Below, piece by piece: positions 11,684-22,746 of a stretch of DNA of 64,000 bases. This DNA is from Azadirachta indica (Eukaryota; Streptophyta; Magnoliopsida; Sapindales; Meliaceae), in the NCBI GenBank assembly GCA_022749755.1, contig CM040441.1, forward strand, positions 4,902,741 to 4,966,740. The letters run 5' to 3'. The position numbers were made by a program, and so were the translations under genes. Under the pieces are notes generated by a model that saw only the letters and a program-made list of their open reading frames with translations, was not told where the DNA came from and searched no databases. Each line of letters opens with the position of its first letter. Positions within the stretch are counted from its first letter, which is position 1.

Positions 11684-12159
11684 AGGCCTAGGCAAAAATG
11701 CCCAACAAAAAAAAAACCGAATTCAACAACTTGGTTCGATTTGATTTTAAATTTAACTTCGTTTCAAATTTGGTTATAAATAATTGGTTAGGTTAACTGA
11801 ACCTAAAATCAAATAAAAAATTTCATTTAAAAATGTTAATTTTTTCAAAATTACGAATAAAATAAAGTATTTATAATTTTTATATAAATTTATCTAAAAA
11901 TAGAAGAAATTATTATAAATGTTAAAAATTCTTGTTGTTTTTATAATTTTTATATAAATTAAGGAGTTATATAAAAATATATTAAAAATTGAATAACGAA
12001 CGCGAAATCAAATGAAAATTGAATTTGAAATTAAACGGTAAAACCAAAACAAACTAAATTAAATTAGTTCGATTCAATTTGATTTCATAATGTATATATT
12101 TCGGGTTCGGCTTGGATTTTTGAAAAACTAAAAAAAAATCCAATTTTGCTCACTCCTAA
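11684..12159. mobile_element. hAT-type MITE with empty site in copy C
   Basis: The 476-base element begins AGGCCTAGGCAAAAATG and ends TTTTGCTCACTCCTAA, an imperfect inverted pair of the TAGGGGTGAGCAAAA kind common in plant hAT MITEs. It is flanked by an 8-base target duplication with one mismatch: CTCTTATT (11676-11683) and CGCTTATT (12160-12167). Copy C reads CCCTTATTTTAAAACC at about 59289 with no element, so it shows the pre-insertion site. The interior is AT-rich with no ORF. Copy B lost this region in a larger deletion. Confidence 0.85.
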
Positions 12160-13084
12160 CGCTTATTTTTAAACCATATGATAATGGGCAAAGCAAAGAA
12201 ATATGGTAATAGGGGAAAGGCGTAAGTAATATTTTGAAAGGTAACTAACTCTTCAGAATTTCACTTGAAGTAATTTAATGTAGTTAACTCATAATATTTG
12301 TAAATATATAAAACTCATACATCATGATCATAATTGATTCAGAAATGTTCAATTTTATTCTTAATTATGTCTAAATTACTTGCATGAATTAATGTTAAAC
12401 TTTTTTGTTTGCAGTTGTTCAGCAATCCACGTGAACATAATGTCCAAAAGTTCTTTGCAGTTAATTATCAAACATAGCTAAATACAAATAGATATGTATT
12501 CTAAATATATAATTACTTTTTAAGTAAATTTTATTTACTTATCAAATATGTTAGTTATTATATTTTAAAAATTAAACTCAAATACTGCAAATACAAAAGA
12601 ACATTTTTAATACAGCTTCATCATAATTTTTTTAAGCATGCAATCTCCAAGCCAATGCTTAGAGAGATAGATAAAGAGAAAAAATATTGAACTTGATAAA
12701 TAATACCATAGCATATATCATTGATCAACACCATTAATTTGAATTGAGTGGAAAATCTAGAAATGGAGTTTGCTTTTTTGTAATCAATTGTGCTCGTAAA
12801 TGTGGAATTAATCATCATGATTCTCAATTATTGTTAGTTCTAATACAAGAACTGGTAATTAAAATTTTTAAAGATGCTAGCATCTTAATCAATATTTTAT
12901 ATTTATAAATTAATATTTTCATTCAAATTAAATGCATGAGTGTAAAGTTTCAGTTTTGTAGGATTGAGTAGACAAAAATGTTTGTGATTTAACAAATCTT
13001 TTGTTGCTTACTTTTTGGTTCTCGTTAAATATACAATTGATTTTTAAATTCATTATCAGCATCTATGAAAATTTAATTAAAAAT
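12160..13084. other. Non-coding, shared in part with copy C
   Basis: Around 12715-12800 this matches C at 59815-59890. No coding signal. Deleted in copy B. Confidence 0.55.
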
Positions 13085-13089
13085 TGTAA

Positions 13090-13504
13090 ATTGTTATAAT
13101 AAAAAATTAATTAAATTCATCAAAACCCCATTCATGTATCAATCCATGAAACCCTTTTTCCCTTTCCCATGCCATCCACGTACGAACCTCATCACAAATT
13201 AGCAACTTACAAAGATCAAATCATCAGAAACTTATATAAACATATTATGTATGTATGTGTATTTTCCTTTTAATTTCTCATATGAAAAAAATTATCAGAT
13301 GCAAATATTATATTGTAAAATATAATTAATTAACCTGGAACCATCAAGAGCCTGTCCTTGTTCTGATCAAGTAAAAATAGAAGAAAAATTGCATAAGCTT
13401 TTCAACCGAAACTGAGTGAATTTGTGTTTGCAATTCCTAAGTAGACAGAGATGTGGTCTTCTACATTCCTTTTTATATTTCCATTTGGGTAGAGAACAAG
13501 TTTC
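13090..13504 (-). pseudogene. MATH-domain protein relic 1 (two exons)
   Basis: Minus-strand exon 13504-13335 starts after CTGCAG and reads KLVLYPNGN, then [19 protein letters not shown], then a stop at 13403-13401 where Trp is expected, then a degenerate FLLDQNKD segment. The donor is GTTAATTAAT. A second block, 13235-13090, reads EKGFHGLIHEWGFDEF and then breaks. Both match exons 3 and 4 of the fuller MATH pseudogene at 16044-18278. The downstream MATH half is missing. In copy B the block is lost in the 2.7 kb deletion. Confidence 0.75.
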
Positions 13505-14589
13505 CTGCAGTAATTCAACTCAGCAAATCCGAATTAGTTAATACTTATAGATACAAATTAAAAGATCAAGGAAACATATATATATATTCTTAGTTGACTT
13601 TTCGTTTCCGATTCCTAACTTTTCATTCACTTTGTGATTTCGTCCTTTCTATCCTTTCTAAATGATGCAATCTTGTTAAAGATATGTTCAGTGGGCTAGC
13701 TAGCTAAGGTCATAGTCGAATATATTATATATAGATATCATTTTCTTGTATTTTATTAAAATTTAAACAGATAATTTTCTATATCGAGATTTAATTATTG
13801 AAAATCACATAATAATTCAAATTATAACAAAATATAATAGTTTATACTGAAAAATTTTCATATATGTTATCATTTTTTTTTATTTTAAAAATTATATAAA
13901 ATTAATTTTTTAATTTATCAATGTCGTGTTAAAAAATTTTTTCAAGTTTAAATAAATTTATATTCATTGTGCTAAAAAACAATACATATTATTATTTAAA
14001 TATTTATTTTTCAATTAGAAGTTAAAAATACTTTTTTAACTAATTATTTTTATAGAAGGATATAATAGTTATTTTTTAATAAATTAAAATTTTAATGGGT
14101 ATTTTTAAAATTATTAAAAAAAAATTATGGACAAAGCTGTTGGTATTGTATGATGAAAATTTGTATAAAGTAGTATTTTCACGTACTTTTCCTAAAATTT
14201 GCGGAAATCACATTTAAAGAGAAAATTTATAAAATTAATAATACAATATTTGACTATTAATATTTATGTTTTTTAAAAAAGTTAATTTAGCACACCTTTG
14301 ATATATTGATATTGAAAGATGTGATTATACACTTTTATGTGAAAATTTACACTCAAACGTTTTCTTCTTTTTTTTTTTAATTTATTAAAGAGAAAGCTGG
14401 GTTCTCCTTGTATGATCGATGTATCAAATTTTGGGTTTGTGATTATGCATTTGAAGTGAAAACTTAGTTGCAATGGAAGAATTGAAGAAGCAAATGAATT
14501 TTTTTGTTTCCTTTTAACTGAAATATATTAATTCAAATCCCACAATTCAGCAATCTTGTGTTCCTATTTTTTATGGAATCATGCTCTTC
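13505..14589. other. Non-coding, right end of the 2.7 kb deletion in copy B
   Basis: Copy B joins 11423-equivalent sequence (TTTAGTTAAATG) directly to 14112-equivalent sequence (ATTAAAAAATTATGGAC). After 14112 the copies are collinear again. No gene seen. Confidence 0.6.
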
Positions 14590-15735
14590 AAACAAGACGG
14601 CCTTGTTGCATTGTCTGTTCCTTCTGCATGTCCCTTGGGATGAATTTTGTACCATCGTAAAAGAATTAAACCAATTAATTTTAATTAACTCATGAATGTA
14701 AGTACTATACATTATTATATCCCAGTAATTAAACGTTTTCAGCTTTGAAAAGTTTACAATCTTCCAAACACGCTTATATATAACTGATTGTAGATGTGTT
14801 TTTGATCATTGAAATGCATTCTCCTTTGGCAATGTTTCTTTTTTTAACAAGGACTTCTGCTCCAAAAACGCATGCATCTTTCACTGGGAATCAATTTATG
14901 AAACCTTCTTTCCTTCCCCATCGCATCTAGGGTTGTCAAAATAATTAGGAAAATTAAAATGTTTCTAGATACAAGTTTTGATTAGGGAAATTTTTACTTA
15001 TAACTATTATTCACACCACAAATTCAAAATTAATTAAGGTTTATAATTTTGTTAAAAAATAATCAACTAAAATTTTTTTTATGACTAACCTTTTACAAAC
15101 AGCTTTTTTTGTGCTAGAAAATATACTTTCTAGCAAGAACAATTTTTCTTTGTGCTAGAAAATAGACTTTCGAATAAAAAGATAGTTTTTTTTTCATGCT
15201 CAAAAGTACTTCTTTTTCTAGCAAATAAAAATTTTTTTTTTCCTTTGTGTTAGAAAGTGCACTTTCAGGTATGAAAAATGTTATTTATGAAAAGCTGGTC
15301 ATGAGAGTAGTTCGGTCCAAAATTTATAGTGATGGTTATTTTTCAACACAATTTTAAATACTGCTCATTTGTGAATTTGGAGTGTGAATAGAAGTCGTAA
15401 ATGAAGGGAGTACGAACCTTGAAAAATCAAGAACTGGTTAGCGTTCTGATCAAGTAAAAACAGGCGAAAAACTGCATGGATTTCCCAATGGGAACAGAAG
15501 CAATCTGGTATTTGACATCGCTAAGTAGAGAGAGATGTGGTCTTTTCACGTTATTGCTTTCATTTCCTTTTGGGTAGAGAACAAGTTTTCTACAACATTA
15601 AATCACCATGAATTCAACAAAGGAAAACTTAGTGGAAATACGATTAAGTTAATTATTTGATATTATGGGAATTTACCACATGCATTAATATTTCCAACTT
15701 CAAGATCCCCACGCTCATATTTCTTCTTACTGTAT
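14590..15735 (-). pseudogene. MATH-domain protein relic 2
   Basis: Minus-strand pieces in gene order. An exon 2 fragment (about 15730-15690) reads KKYERGDLEVGN. Exon 3 (15592-15424) reads KLVLYPKGNESNNVK, then a one-base frameshift, then DHISLYLAMSNT. Exon 4 (about 14932-14745) reads GKERRFHKLI, then an internal deletion of roughly 25 codons, then CVFGAEVLVKKRNIAKGE. An exon 5 fragment (about 14660-14600) reads KIHPKGHAEGTDNATR. An AT-rich inverted-repeat element lies in the intron between exons 3 and 4. The frameshifts and the deletion make it non-functional. In copy B only the exon 4 and 5 parts survive (36265-36642). Confidence 0.75.
14983..15412. mobile_element. MITE with long inverted ends and an internal repeated motif
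   Basis: The left end GGGAAATTTTTACTTATAAC...ATTCACACCACAAATTCA pairs with the reverse complement of TGAATTTGGAGTGTGAATAG...TAAATGAAGGGA on the right, arms of about 45 bases. Between them the motif (T)GTGCTAGAAAATA.ACTTTC recurs three to four times (about 15109-15270), some copies inverted (CTAGCA). I could not define a target duplication. Absent from copy B because similarity ends at 14946. Confidence 0.6.
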
Positions 15736-16043
15736 ACAAATTTTGTAGATGTTTAATTTATTTGAATTGTTATGGGGTGTTTGATATTACTCACCAAATT
15801 TTAGAAATGGAGTATTGATTCTATTATTAATTATTAAGTGAGGAAATATTCAATGAACCTTTAAATAATTTTCCATGAATGGAGACAGACAGCTATTCTT
15901 ACAAGTTAATAAAGCAAATTAATTTTTTACTTTGCAATCTAAAGAAACAAATAATATATACATATATCACTTGTTTCATTAATTATATGTATATTTCTTT
16001 CTTGACATCCCTATTTTCATGCGTTCATTATTAATTATCATTA

Positions 16044-18278
16044 CTAGAGTGATTTCAAAATTGTAAACACAGTCACTTCTGCTTCCACAATGCACACATC
16101 TTTCACCAGTAACCCATTTCCAGGATCTTTCAACCGACCGCGTTCAACAAATCTTGACAAACCCCAGCTTCTGCTGCCGGAAATGAACCAGGTCCCTTTG
16201 TCATTAACTGCAAAACCAAAAGAAAATGAGCAGTAATTAATATTAAAAATTATTAATGAATTTTGAATTTAACAGTAAAAATAGTTTGTATTCTAACTGA
16301 TGTGATATATAAAAAGATAACAGTTACCGAAGGTTTAGTATCTTGTTCCTCTCTCTTGATCCAAGATCCTCAATGTGCAAGCTGCATATATGTTGACATT
16401 TGGATCTACCAAACGCAAGAACACAGAAATATTACCGTTTGTAGTAGCATCTCCTATAGGGTAAAGGCTTATATTCCTGAAATCACCAACAAGAGAAAAA
16501 AAAAATTATAATAGAATATATTCTATTCTCTACTCTTTTAAGAGTATATATGATGGAATATATATATATATTTATATATATAATTTTACAAAATTATTTT
16601 AAAAGTATATATGTATTGAGTGGTTGTGCTTCAACTTAATTTTAAAAGCTCTTATGATATATATATTGGTCAAAATATTTCAATTTCTAACATACTCTAA
16701 GAAAGTTTTTCTTTTTTTAATGATTATTAATAATTGGTTAATTATTCGGCAGATTAATTTGTAATCAAAGATAGGATACAAATTAAAAGGAGCAAGAAAT
16801 TAGTGTACCATTTGTGATTCAGCAATGAATAACTCTGATTCCTTGTAAGTAGTCAAATATGAAAACTTTTCAATCTTCCAAGCATGCTTGAAACTAGTGC
16901 TATTTTTTATCATTGATAAGCACTCTCATTTGGCTACAGTTCTTTCTTTAACAAAGACTTTTGCTCCAAAAACACATGTATCCTCTACAAGGTATCCATT
17001 TGAAGCATCGTTGAAATCTTTAAATGATATGAATTCATCAAAACCCCATTCATGCTTCAATCCATGAAACCTTTTTTCATTTGCCATGCCGTCTACGTAC
17101 CTCATCACAAATTAGCAACTTACCAAAATCAAAATCGTTGGAAAATTATATATGCATATTATGTATGTATGTATATTTTCCTTGTAATTTCCTCATATGA
17201 AAAAAATTATCAGATGCAAATATTTCTATTGTAGAATATAATTAATTAACCTTGAACAATCAAGTAAAAATAGACGAAAAATTGTATACGCTTCCCAACT
17301 GAAACTGAGTGAATTTAAGTTTGCAATTCCTAAGCAGACAGAGATGTGATCTTTTACGTTATTTCCTTTATTTCCATTTGGGTAGAGAACAAGATTCCTG
17401 CAATAATTCAACTCAGCAAATCGGAGTTAGTTAATACTTGTACATACAAATTAAAAGATCAAGGAAATATACATACATATATATGTGTGTGTGTGTGTGT
17501 GTATAGATATATAGATAATACCATTTGCAGCGTCCAGCTTCAAAATCGCCAAATTCATAGCGTCCATCTTCATTATCATCGAATTTGTGTTCCTTGTTTG
17601 CAAGCGATGACAACGATTTTATTTTAATTAGGTAATCTGCTGGTGGCAGATTTGAAAAAGATTTTGTAACGTCTGTTTAGTAACAATTATTTAATCTAAC
17701 AACCACGTATATAAGAAAATTATTATTAAGCTAAAAAATTTTAATGCATATTTGATGTTTATCGGAGGCACACATTAAACAATAGTGTTACGTACTAAAA
17801 GGCATAATCAATATGTAAAATGGCAAACAAAAATAGACCCCTAGCATGCAAGATCAAAACCAAACAATACAAAGTGAAGGTCAAACTGATACAAAATAAA
17901 GACAAAATTGTTATATTAATATTAATAGGTAAGGGTCCAAATAATAGTATTAAGTACCAAAAAGGCTCAATCAGATACTGCAAGATTAAAATAACGTCAA
18001 ACAAGATAAATATAGGTCTTTTCATGCACTATATTGATATCAAACGAGACACAAAGAAAGATGCTCAAACAAATGCGAAAGAAGACAGATCATGTGGAGG
18101 AAATTAAACACAAGATCTCTTGGTCAAATAACTCTTATACCAAATTAATAGTAAAAATTTTAATTAATAGTATAATGGTGCAATAATAGTAGTAATTAAA
18201 TGCTAACAAAAATAGGATGGAGAAAGAGAGATTGAGATTAACATGCATACCATTTTTTTCAACAGATTCTCCATCCAT
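16044..18278 (-). pseudogene. MATH (TRAF-like) domain protein, six-exon pseudogene
   Basis: Exons with matching GT/AG sites and phases: 18278-18251, 17672-17522, 17397-17251, 17100-16809, 16476-16328, 16207-16044. Reading: MDGESVEKND, then [83 protein letters not shown] (end of MATH domain 1), ECLSMI, HKWNISLYPIGD, NISVFLRLVD, YAACTLRILDQERG, GSRSWGLSRFVERG and KDVCIVEAEVTV (MATH domain 2). Two-MATH plant proteins of about 300-350 residues are a known family related to USP12 and BPM MATH domains. Breaks: TGA at 16928-16926 where the conserved Gly of GKGECLSM is expected, a two-base loss just before HKW (about 16818), and TAA at 16337-16335. A TG microsatellite (17484-17502) lies in intron 2. 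Confidence 0.85.
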
Positions 18279-20554
18279 GGCAACAAGTGAAATTGTATGA
18301 ATTCCACCAAAGAATTATTTAGCTGCTGGCTATTATTATCAAGAACGATAGAGACTTATATATATTATAACAACCTGGTGTTACTTAGAAACAAAAAGAA
18401 GATAGGGTAGAAAAAAATTGTTTTCAAGTTTTTACTTTTGGAAGAAGAGAATTGTTTTCTTATTTATATATTAGCAAGCTAGGGTGGGAATAAGATATTC
18501 CTCGAGTGTTTCTCTTGTATACAAAATTAATTAATGGTGATTGTAGTGGTATATATTAATTCCTGGACAACTGGTTCATGTAAATAAAGGCAACGAAAGC
18601 GAAAAATATCCAATTCTGATTTTGCAGAAAAATTAATTACTTGCTTGTAAAAACAAATGAAGTACTTTAATTAATTGTTGAATTACATCCGAAATTGTCA
18701 GTTAGTCATTAGATTGATTTCTTGATTTCATTAATTGAATCGAATTGGGGATAATGTAACTTAATTTATTTGTATGTGGTCACAACATAAAAAACTCGAA
18801 TATCATTAATTAAAAAAAATTCTAACATGAAACTTGAAAACCTTAGATCTATAATAGCGAATTCTCAATTAAAAAAAATTAATACACAGTAAAATTAATT
18901 TATTCAAATCAAATTGATTTCATAATCTTATAGATCAAAATCAATTTGATAGTCTTAACATTTAAATCAGCTAATTGAAACTTCGAAAGAAAAAACTCAA
19001 ATCCAAAAATTTTATCTTTACGAGCAAACTCTAATTGCAATTTCAATCTCTTCTAGATAAAAAAAAAATAATTGCGAAGAAAAGATAATGGAAGAAGAAG
19101 AAAAGAAAGAAGAAAAAAATAAAATTTTATTTTTTATTAATTTAAGTTTTTAAAATTACAGTTTCATCTTTTTTGTTGTTAAAAGAATGAGAGTTAACAT
19201 ATGGGTATGATGTGATAACTTTTATAAATTTTGAGGTTGAATTGAAGATTATCAACGGATAAATTGAAGATTATTCCATTTCACCAATGACTAAATACTG
19301 TAAAAAGTTTGATCAAGAGATCTAAGTAATATTGATAGAAACAATTTAAATTTAAGTGATGATTTTTAATAATGTTGGAAACCTTTTTATCTAATACATA
19401 AAACAGAAAAAAATCAAAGTGATATATTTTAAAATGTTAAAGACCAAAACGAAATTACCTCATACAATAACTATAAATTTTCTTTCTTTTTCTCTCTTGC
19501 CATTTTATTACTTGTAAGAGCCTTTATGTATAGTAATCTAATAGGTAGGTAAGGATATAGTTTTTCCTGAAAAATAATTATAATGTGGAATATTGGCCCT
19601 TTTGTTAATTTCCGTTATACAATGAGTAAGATTTCAACAAAACGTAAGTTTTAATTGGCCCTTGGATACTATATTTAGTTTAGCCATTTATTATTATTGT
19701 CATTTCAATTATCTGAGTAATTTGACAAGTGTTGATTCATAAATCGATTTAGAGAGGGAATCGGCTAGATTATATCCTTGCCGACCTATGAAAAGAAAAA
19801 TTGAACAAGTATTTATTCATAAATCGATTTAGAGAGGGGATCAACTAGACTATATCCCTGCTAAACCCTATGAAAAGAAAAATTAGATGAAATAATGAAA
19901 ACGCGATTTTATATATATTTACATGTTTTTCATCCAAGATCCTCAAAAATAAAAAATATTATTACTTATTTTATCTCAATAATTCTTTAAATTAGTTTAC
20001 ACTGTGCAATTTGTATTCGTTTATCTTAATATATATATATTTATATATATATATAAGACAAAATATTACTCCTATTTATTATTGAAATTAAAAATTTATT
20101 TGTACACTTATCAAGACGAAAAAGTTAATTTATAGAGTTAACTAGGAACTTGATTAATTCTAAAATATTTCTTCTGTTTCTATTATAAAATTTTATCAAA
20201 TGAACTTAACATGATAGAACTAAAAATGTTTCAATATTCAGCAAATTTTAACTATAACTTAAATCAATAATAATGCTGAAAACACAAATTTACAGTTTTA
20301 TTTAAATAAAAAATTAAGTAAATTATCTTTAGTAATTTTTGTCAAATCTGATTTATTCATGCACCAAATCCGCTTCCTTAAAATTATAGTTATCATGATA
20401 CTCATCAAACATAACCAAGCTTACATCAAACATGCAATATTAACGAGCAGAACCTTTTATCAATATGAAATAATTTCACAGAATAATTCAATTTTGCCGG
20501 TTCAATTACTATAACATAGAGTTTGAAAAACAAATTTTACAGGCAACTGAAATG
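18279..20554. other. Intergenic, no gene seen
   Basis: Very AT-rich. It holds a direct repeat at about 19725-19880 and TA runs at 20028-20055. The stretch 19080-19125 is purine-rich (GAAGAAGAAGAAAAG). No domain found on either strand. Confidence 0.6.
19725..19880 (+). repeat. Direct tandem repeat, about 80-base unit
   Basis: Two diverged units share ACAAGT, TTATTCATAAATCGATTT (first unit TTGATTCAT), AGAGAGGG, ATC, CTAGA, TATATCC and ATGAAAAGAAAAATT. Function unknown. Confidence 0.75.
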
Positions 20555-21281
20555 AAAAGCGGCGGTGTTGTGCTGGCACGCAACTCTGATCGTTGAATTA
20601 TAGGTTTATACTCTACCATGTTTCCGCCGATCTCTGTTGAACCCTAAACGGTGCCGCAGCATCGACCCTACCGTGGATGCCATGTACATGCCGATCTCAA
20701 CTCCAACAGAACCTCAACAAGCCAGCGACGATCATAACATAAGTGGCATATACTATATCACAAATGACAAAATCAATGAAATCAATGCACTCGCCAGTGC
20801 CAACGGATCCAAGAGGACAAAGTTTGAATCGTTAAGCCAAGAATGTTATGGTTCAAAAATTGAAAAAGTTTCTAAAATGGGTATTACTGTTGACAAAAGA
20901 TCTAGGTTAAGCCAAGAAGAAAATGAAATATCAAAGCAAATGATGCGGGATATTTTGGAAACGTAGTATCAGCTCCCTTTGTGGGAGAGAAAATAAATGA
21001 GCTCGTTGAATTATCCTGGATTGCAGAGAAAGTTCATGAATTCCTGGAAACTGTAGTTACTGAGGATTATTTCTTGGGCCTCATTCATTGGATTAAAACG
21101 CTCACGCCTGAGCTTGTTTCGGCTAAGATATGCAGCAATGGAAGTGACGAGGGACTTGCATTTCTGGTGTTATCAGGGAAGGGGCTTGAGATTTCCAAGG
21201 TGGATTTTGGATGGGGTAAGCCGGTGATTGGATCTTGCTATTTTTCGTGGGCAGGTAATGTCGGCTACATCATGCCGATCG
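20555..21281 (+). pseudogene. BAHD acyltransferase relic
   Basis: Plus-strand remains of the C-terminal two thirds of a BAHD acyltransferase (CoA-dependent acyl transfer to an alcohol or amine). At 20566-20620 the HxxxD catalytic region is destroyed (NSDR*IIGLYST for the family's DHR-x-x-D pattern). Then follow SIDPTVDAMYMPI, YYITNDKINEINALASANG and RTKFESLS. A frameshift and TAG at about 20947-20966 split the gene; the next frame continues GNVVSAPF, ELSWIAEKVHEFLE and SNGSDEGLAFLV. The structural motif DFGWGKP is intact at about 21204-21224, followed by GSCYFSWAGNVGYIMPI. The relic stops at about 21281 where retroelement sequence begins. Subfamily unclear; the wording recalls hydroxycinnamoyl/coniferyl-alcohol types. 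Confidence 0.85.
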
Positions 21282-21895
21282 TCCACATATCATTGATTTG
21301 GTTCTACCTATTCATATTGAATATAAAATGGTTATCTTTGAGGAAAATTTGGCTGCAAAGAAAATTTATTCAGTAAGCATATCGAGTAAGATTTGATAAG
21401 ACTTATGAGAAACTTGAAAGTAGTTTATTATTATAAGTACACATATTTTAGAAGAGTCATTAACAAGTGGAAGTAAAGGAAAAAATTTTGATAATTCCGA
21501 GTTTCTAGAAAGTTCTCTAAAAGAGTTATTCCTTTAAGTCACAAGATGATTTAATATTGCACTACAAGTTTTGTTCACCAAACAAAACTCAAGGACGAGT
21601 TTTCTTTAAGAGAGAAAATCTGATATAGGAAAATTTTACAATTTAAATAGTTTAGGAAGTCTTTCATTCTTTTTAATTTAATTTGTTATTAATTCCTAAT
21701 TTTCTTATTTAGGTAGAAGTTATTTTTCTTATTTAAGTTATCTTGTAACGCTAGATTTTCTCTATTATATATAGAAAACTATGTTATTGTTTTAAATAAT
21801 CTTTGATTCGATAAAAATATTTCTCTCTGATTTTGTCATTTATGGGATTATTATCTTAATATTCGTGTTTCGAGTTGTTGGGGTTATTATCTTGC
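21282..21895 (+). mobile_element. Retroelement 3' end fused to the BAHD relic
   Basis: Plus-strand sequence homologous to the reverse complement of 60140-60790. A degenerate coding tail (VLPIHIEYKMVIFEE-like) leads into AAGAGAGAAAATCTGA (polypurine tract) and an LTR beginning TATAGGAAAATTTTAC at 21624, readable to about 21893. The related element at 60109-61138 defines the LTR as 345 bases starting TGTAGG. The 5' part is missing. Its entry or a rearrangement truncated the BAHD gene. Confidence 0.7.
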
Positions 21896-21955
21896 AATTC
21901 ATTGTTTTTAGAAACTATAGACCAATTGGAACTCTAGTAATGGTTAAAGCATATT

Positions 21956-22610
21956 TCAATTTTTCAAAATAAGCTCATATGACTTAGACAGTTGCTTAAT
22001 ACTTGTAGGTAAAATTTCAAAGTTATTCCTCTCTAAATTTAAACTTCTCAATATGCTGAAATAGTCAATATGCTGCGGTGTTTCTTTCATATCACAGTAA
22101 TCTATTCTCAATTCTCTGGGAGAAGAAAAAGTTAATAATGGAGGTAATACCAAACCTCTACGTCTAGAAGGATGAAGTCTTTCAATTTTGTTGAATATCT
22201 GACAACGTATGGTATTTAAGTGATGGTGGATTTCCCTCCATAATGGCAACCAAAGATTTTACATTTTGTAGGTTCTGGGGGAAACTATGACTTTTGGAGC
22301 AACCTTTCAAATTCAAGTATTACTTTACATTTTCAATTGAAGATGGTAGCTCCTTAACTGCTGTGGATTCTACTTCAGTACAACTTAAACGTTTCATTTT
22401 CTCCAAGATCTCTGGTAAACTCTCAACCAGTAAGCAATGACCAAGGTCAAGACAATAAAGAGATTTCAATTTACAAATACTAGTCGAAGGAATCTTCAGT
22501 CTTATAAGATTGTAGATTTAAAGTTTCAAGATTAGTTAGACTCTCAACTGATGAGGGAACTTCTTTTATTGCTGCCCTGCTTAAATGTAGCTCTATTATG
22601 TTTCCTTAAA
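21956..22610 (-). pseudogene. TNL leucine-rich-repeat relic
   Basis: Minus-strand LRRs in two frames. The first is IIELHLSRAAIKEVPSSVE and LTNLETLNLQ. After a frameshift comes PTSICKLKSLYCLDLGHC, ESLPEILEKMKRL and STAVKELPS. After further breaks come LLTFSSPRELRIDYCDMKE and LNLERNNFEILPTSIKQLS. These are typical plant TNL LRR units with the ESLPEIL and LNLERNNFE wording. No NB-ARC or C-JID is attached. It lies directly left of copy B, so the same relic probably flanks copy A outside the window. Confidence 0.8.
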
Positions 22611-22660
22611 TCTCTAAAAATTATATGAGATTAACACAATATAACAAATCAATAGTTACT

Positions 22661-22746
22661 AGATTTTAGATGTTGCATGGGAAGCACCCAAGATTGCTGC
22701 AGCCATTCAAATGCAAGATCCTAAGGTTGTTGAAATTCTGAGTGTA
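22661..22746 (+). other. Unidentified short coding tail, copy B
   Basis: Counterpart of 1-86, differing by Arg to Trp and Asn to Ser. It is preceded by TTACTAG, a possible splice acceptor. Family not recognised. Confidence 0.25.

Larger units (their letters stand above)
1..14946 (+). repeat. Segmental duplication, copy A
   Basis: This block aligns in order and orientation with 22660-36642. Base 1 matches 22660, so the duplication continues left of the window. Identity is very high: reading 5341-5940 against 30261-30860 I see one mismatch. Offsets step at indels: +22659 at the left end, about +25270 over the protease, +24920 over the solo LTR. Copy A lacks the equivalent of 23515-26128. It retains 3116-3469, 10281-10830 and 11424-14111, which copy B lacks. 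Similarity stops abruptly after 14946, inside a MATH relic. Confidence 0.95.

Noticed and set aside
18060..18107. 95-codon ORF 17820-18107 inside the MATH intron
   Set aside because: Lys-rich AT-driven frame within intron 1 of the MATH pseudogene; no homology recognised.
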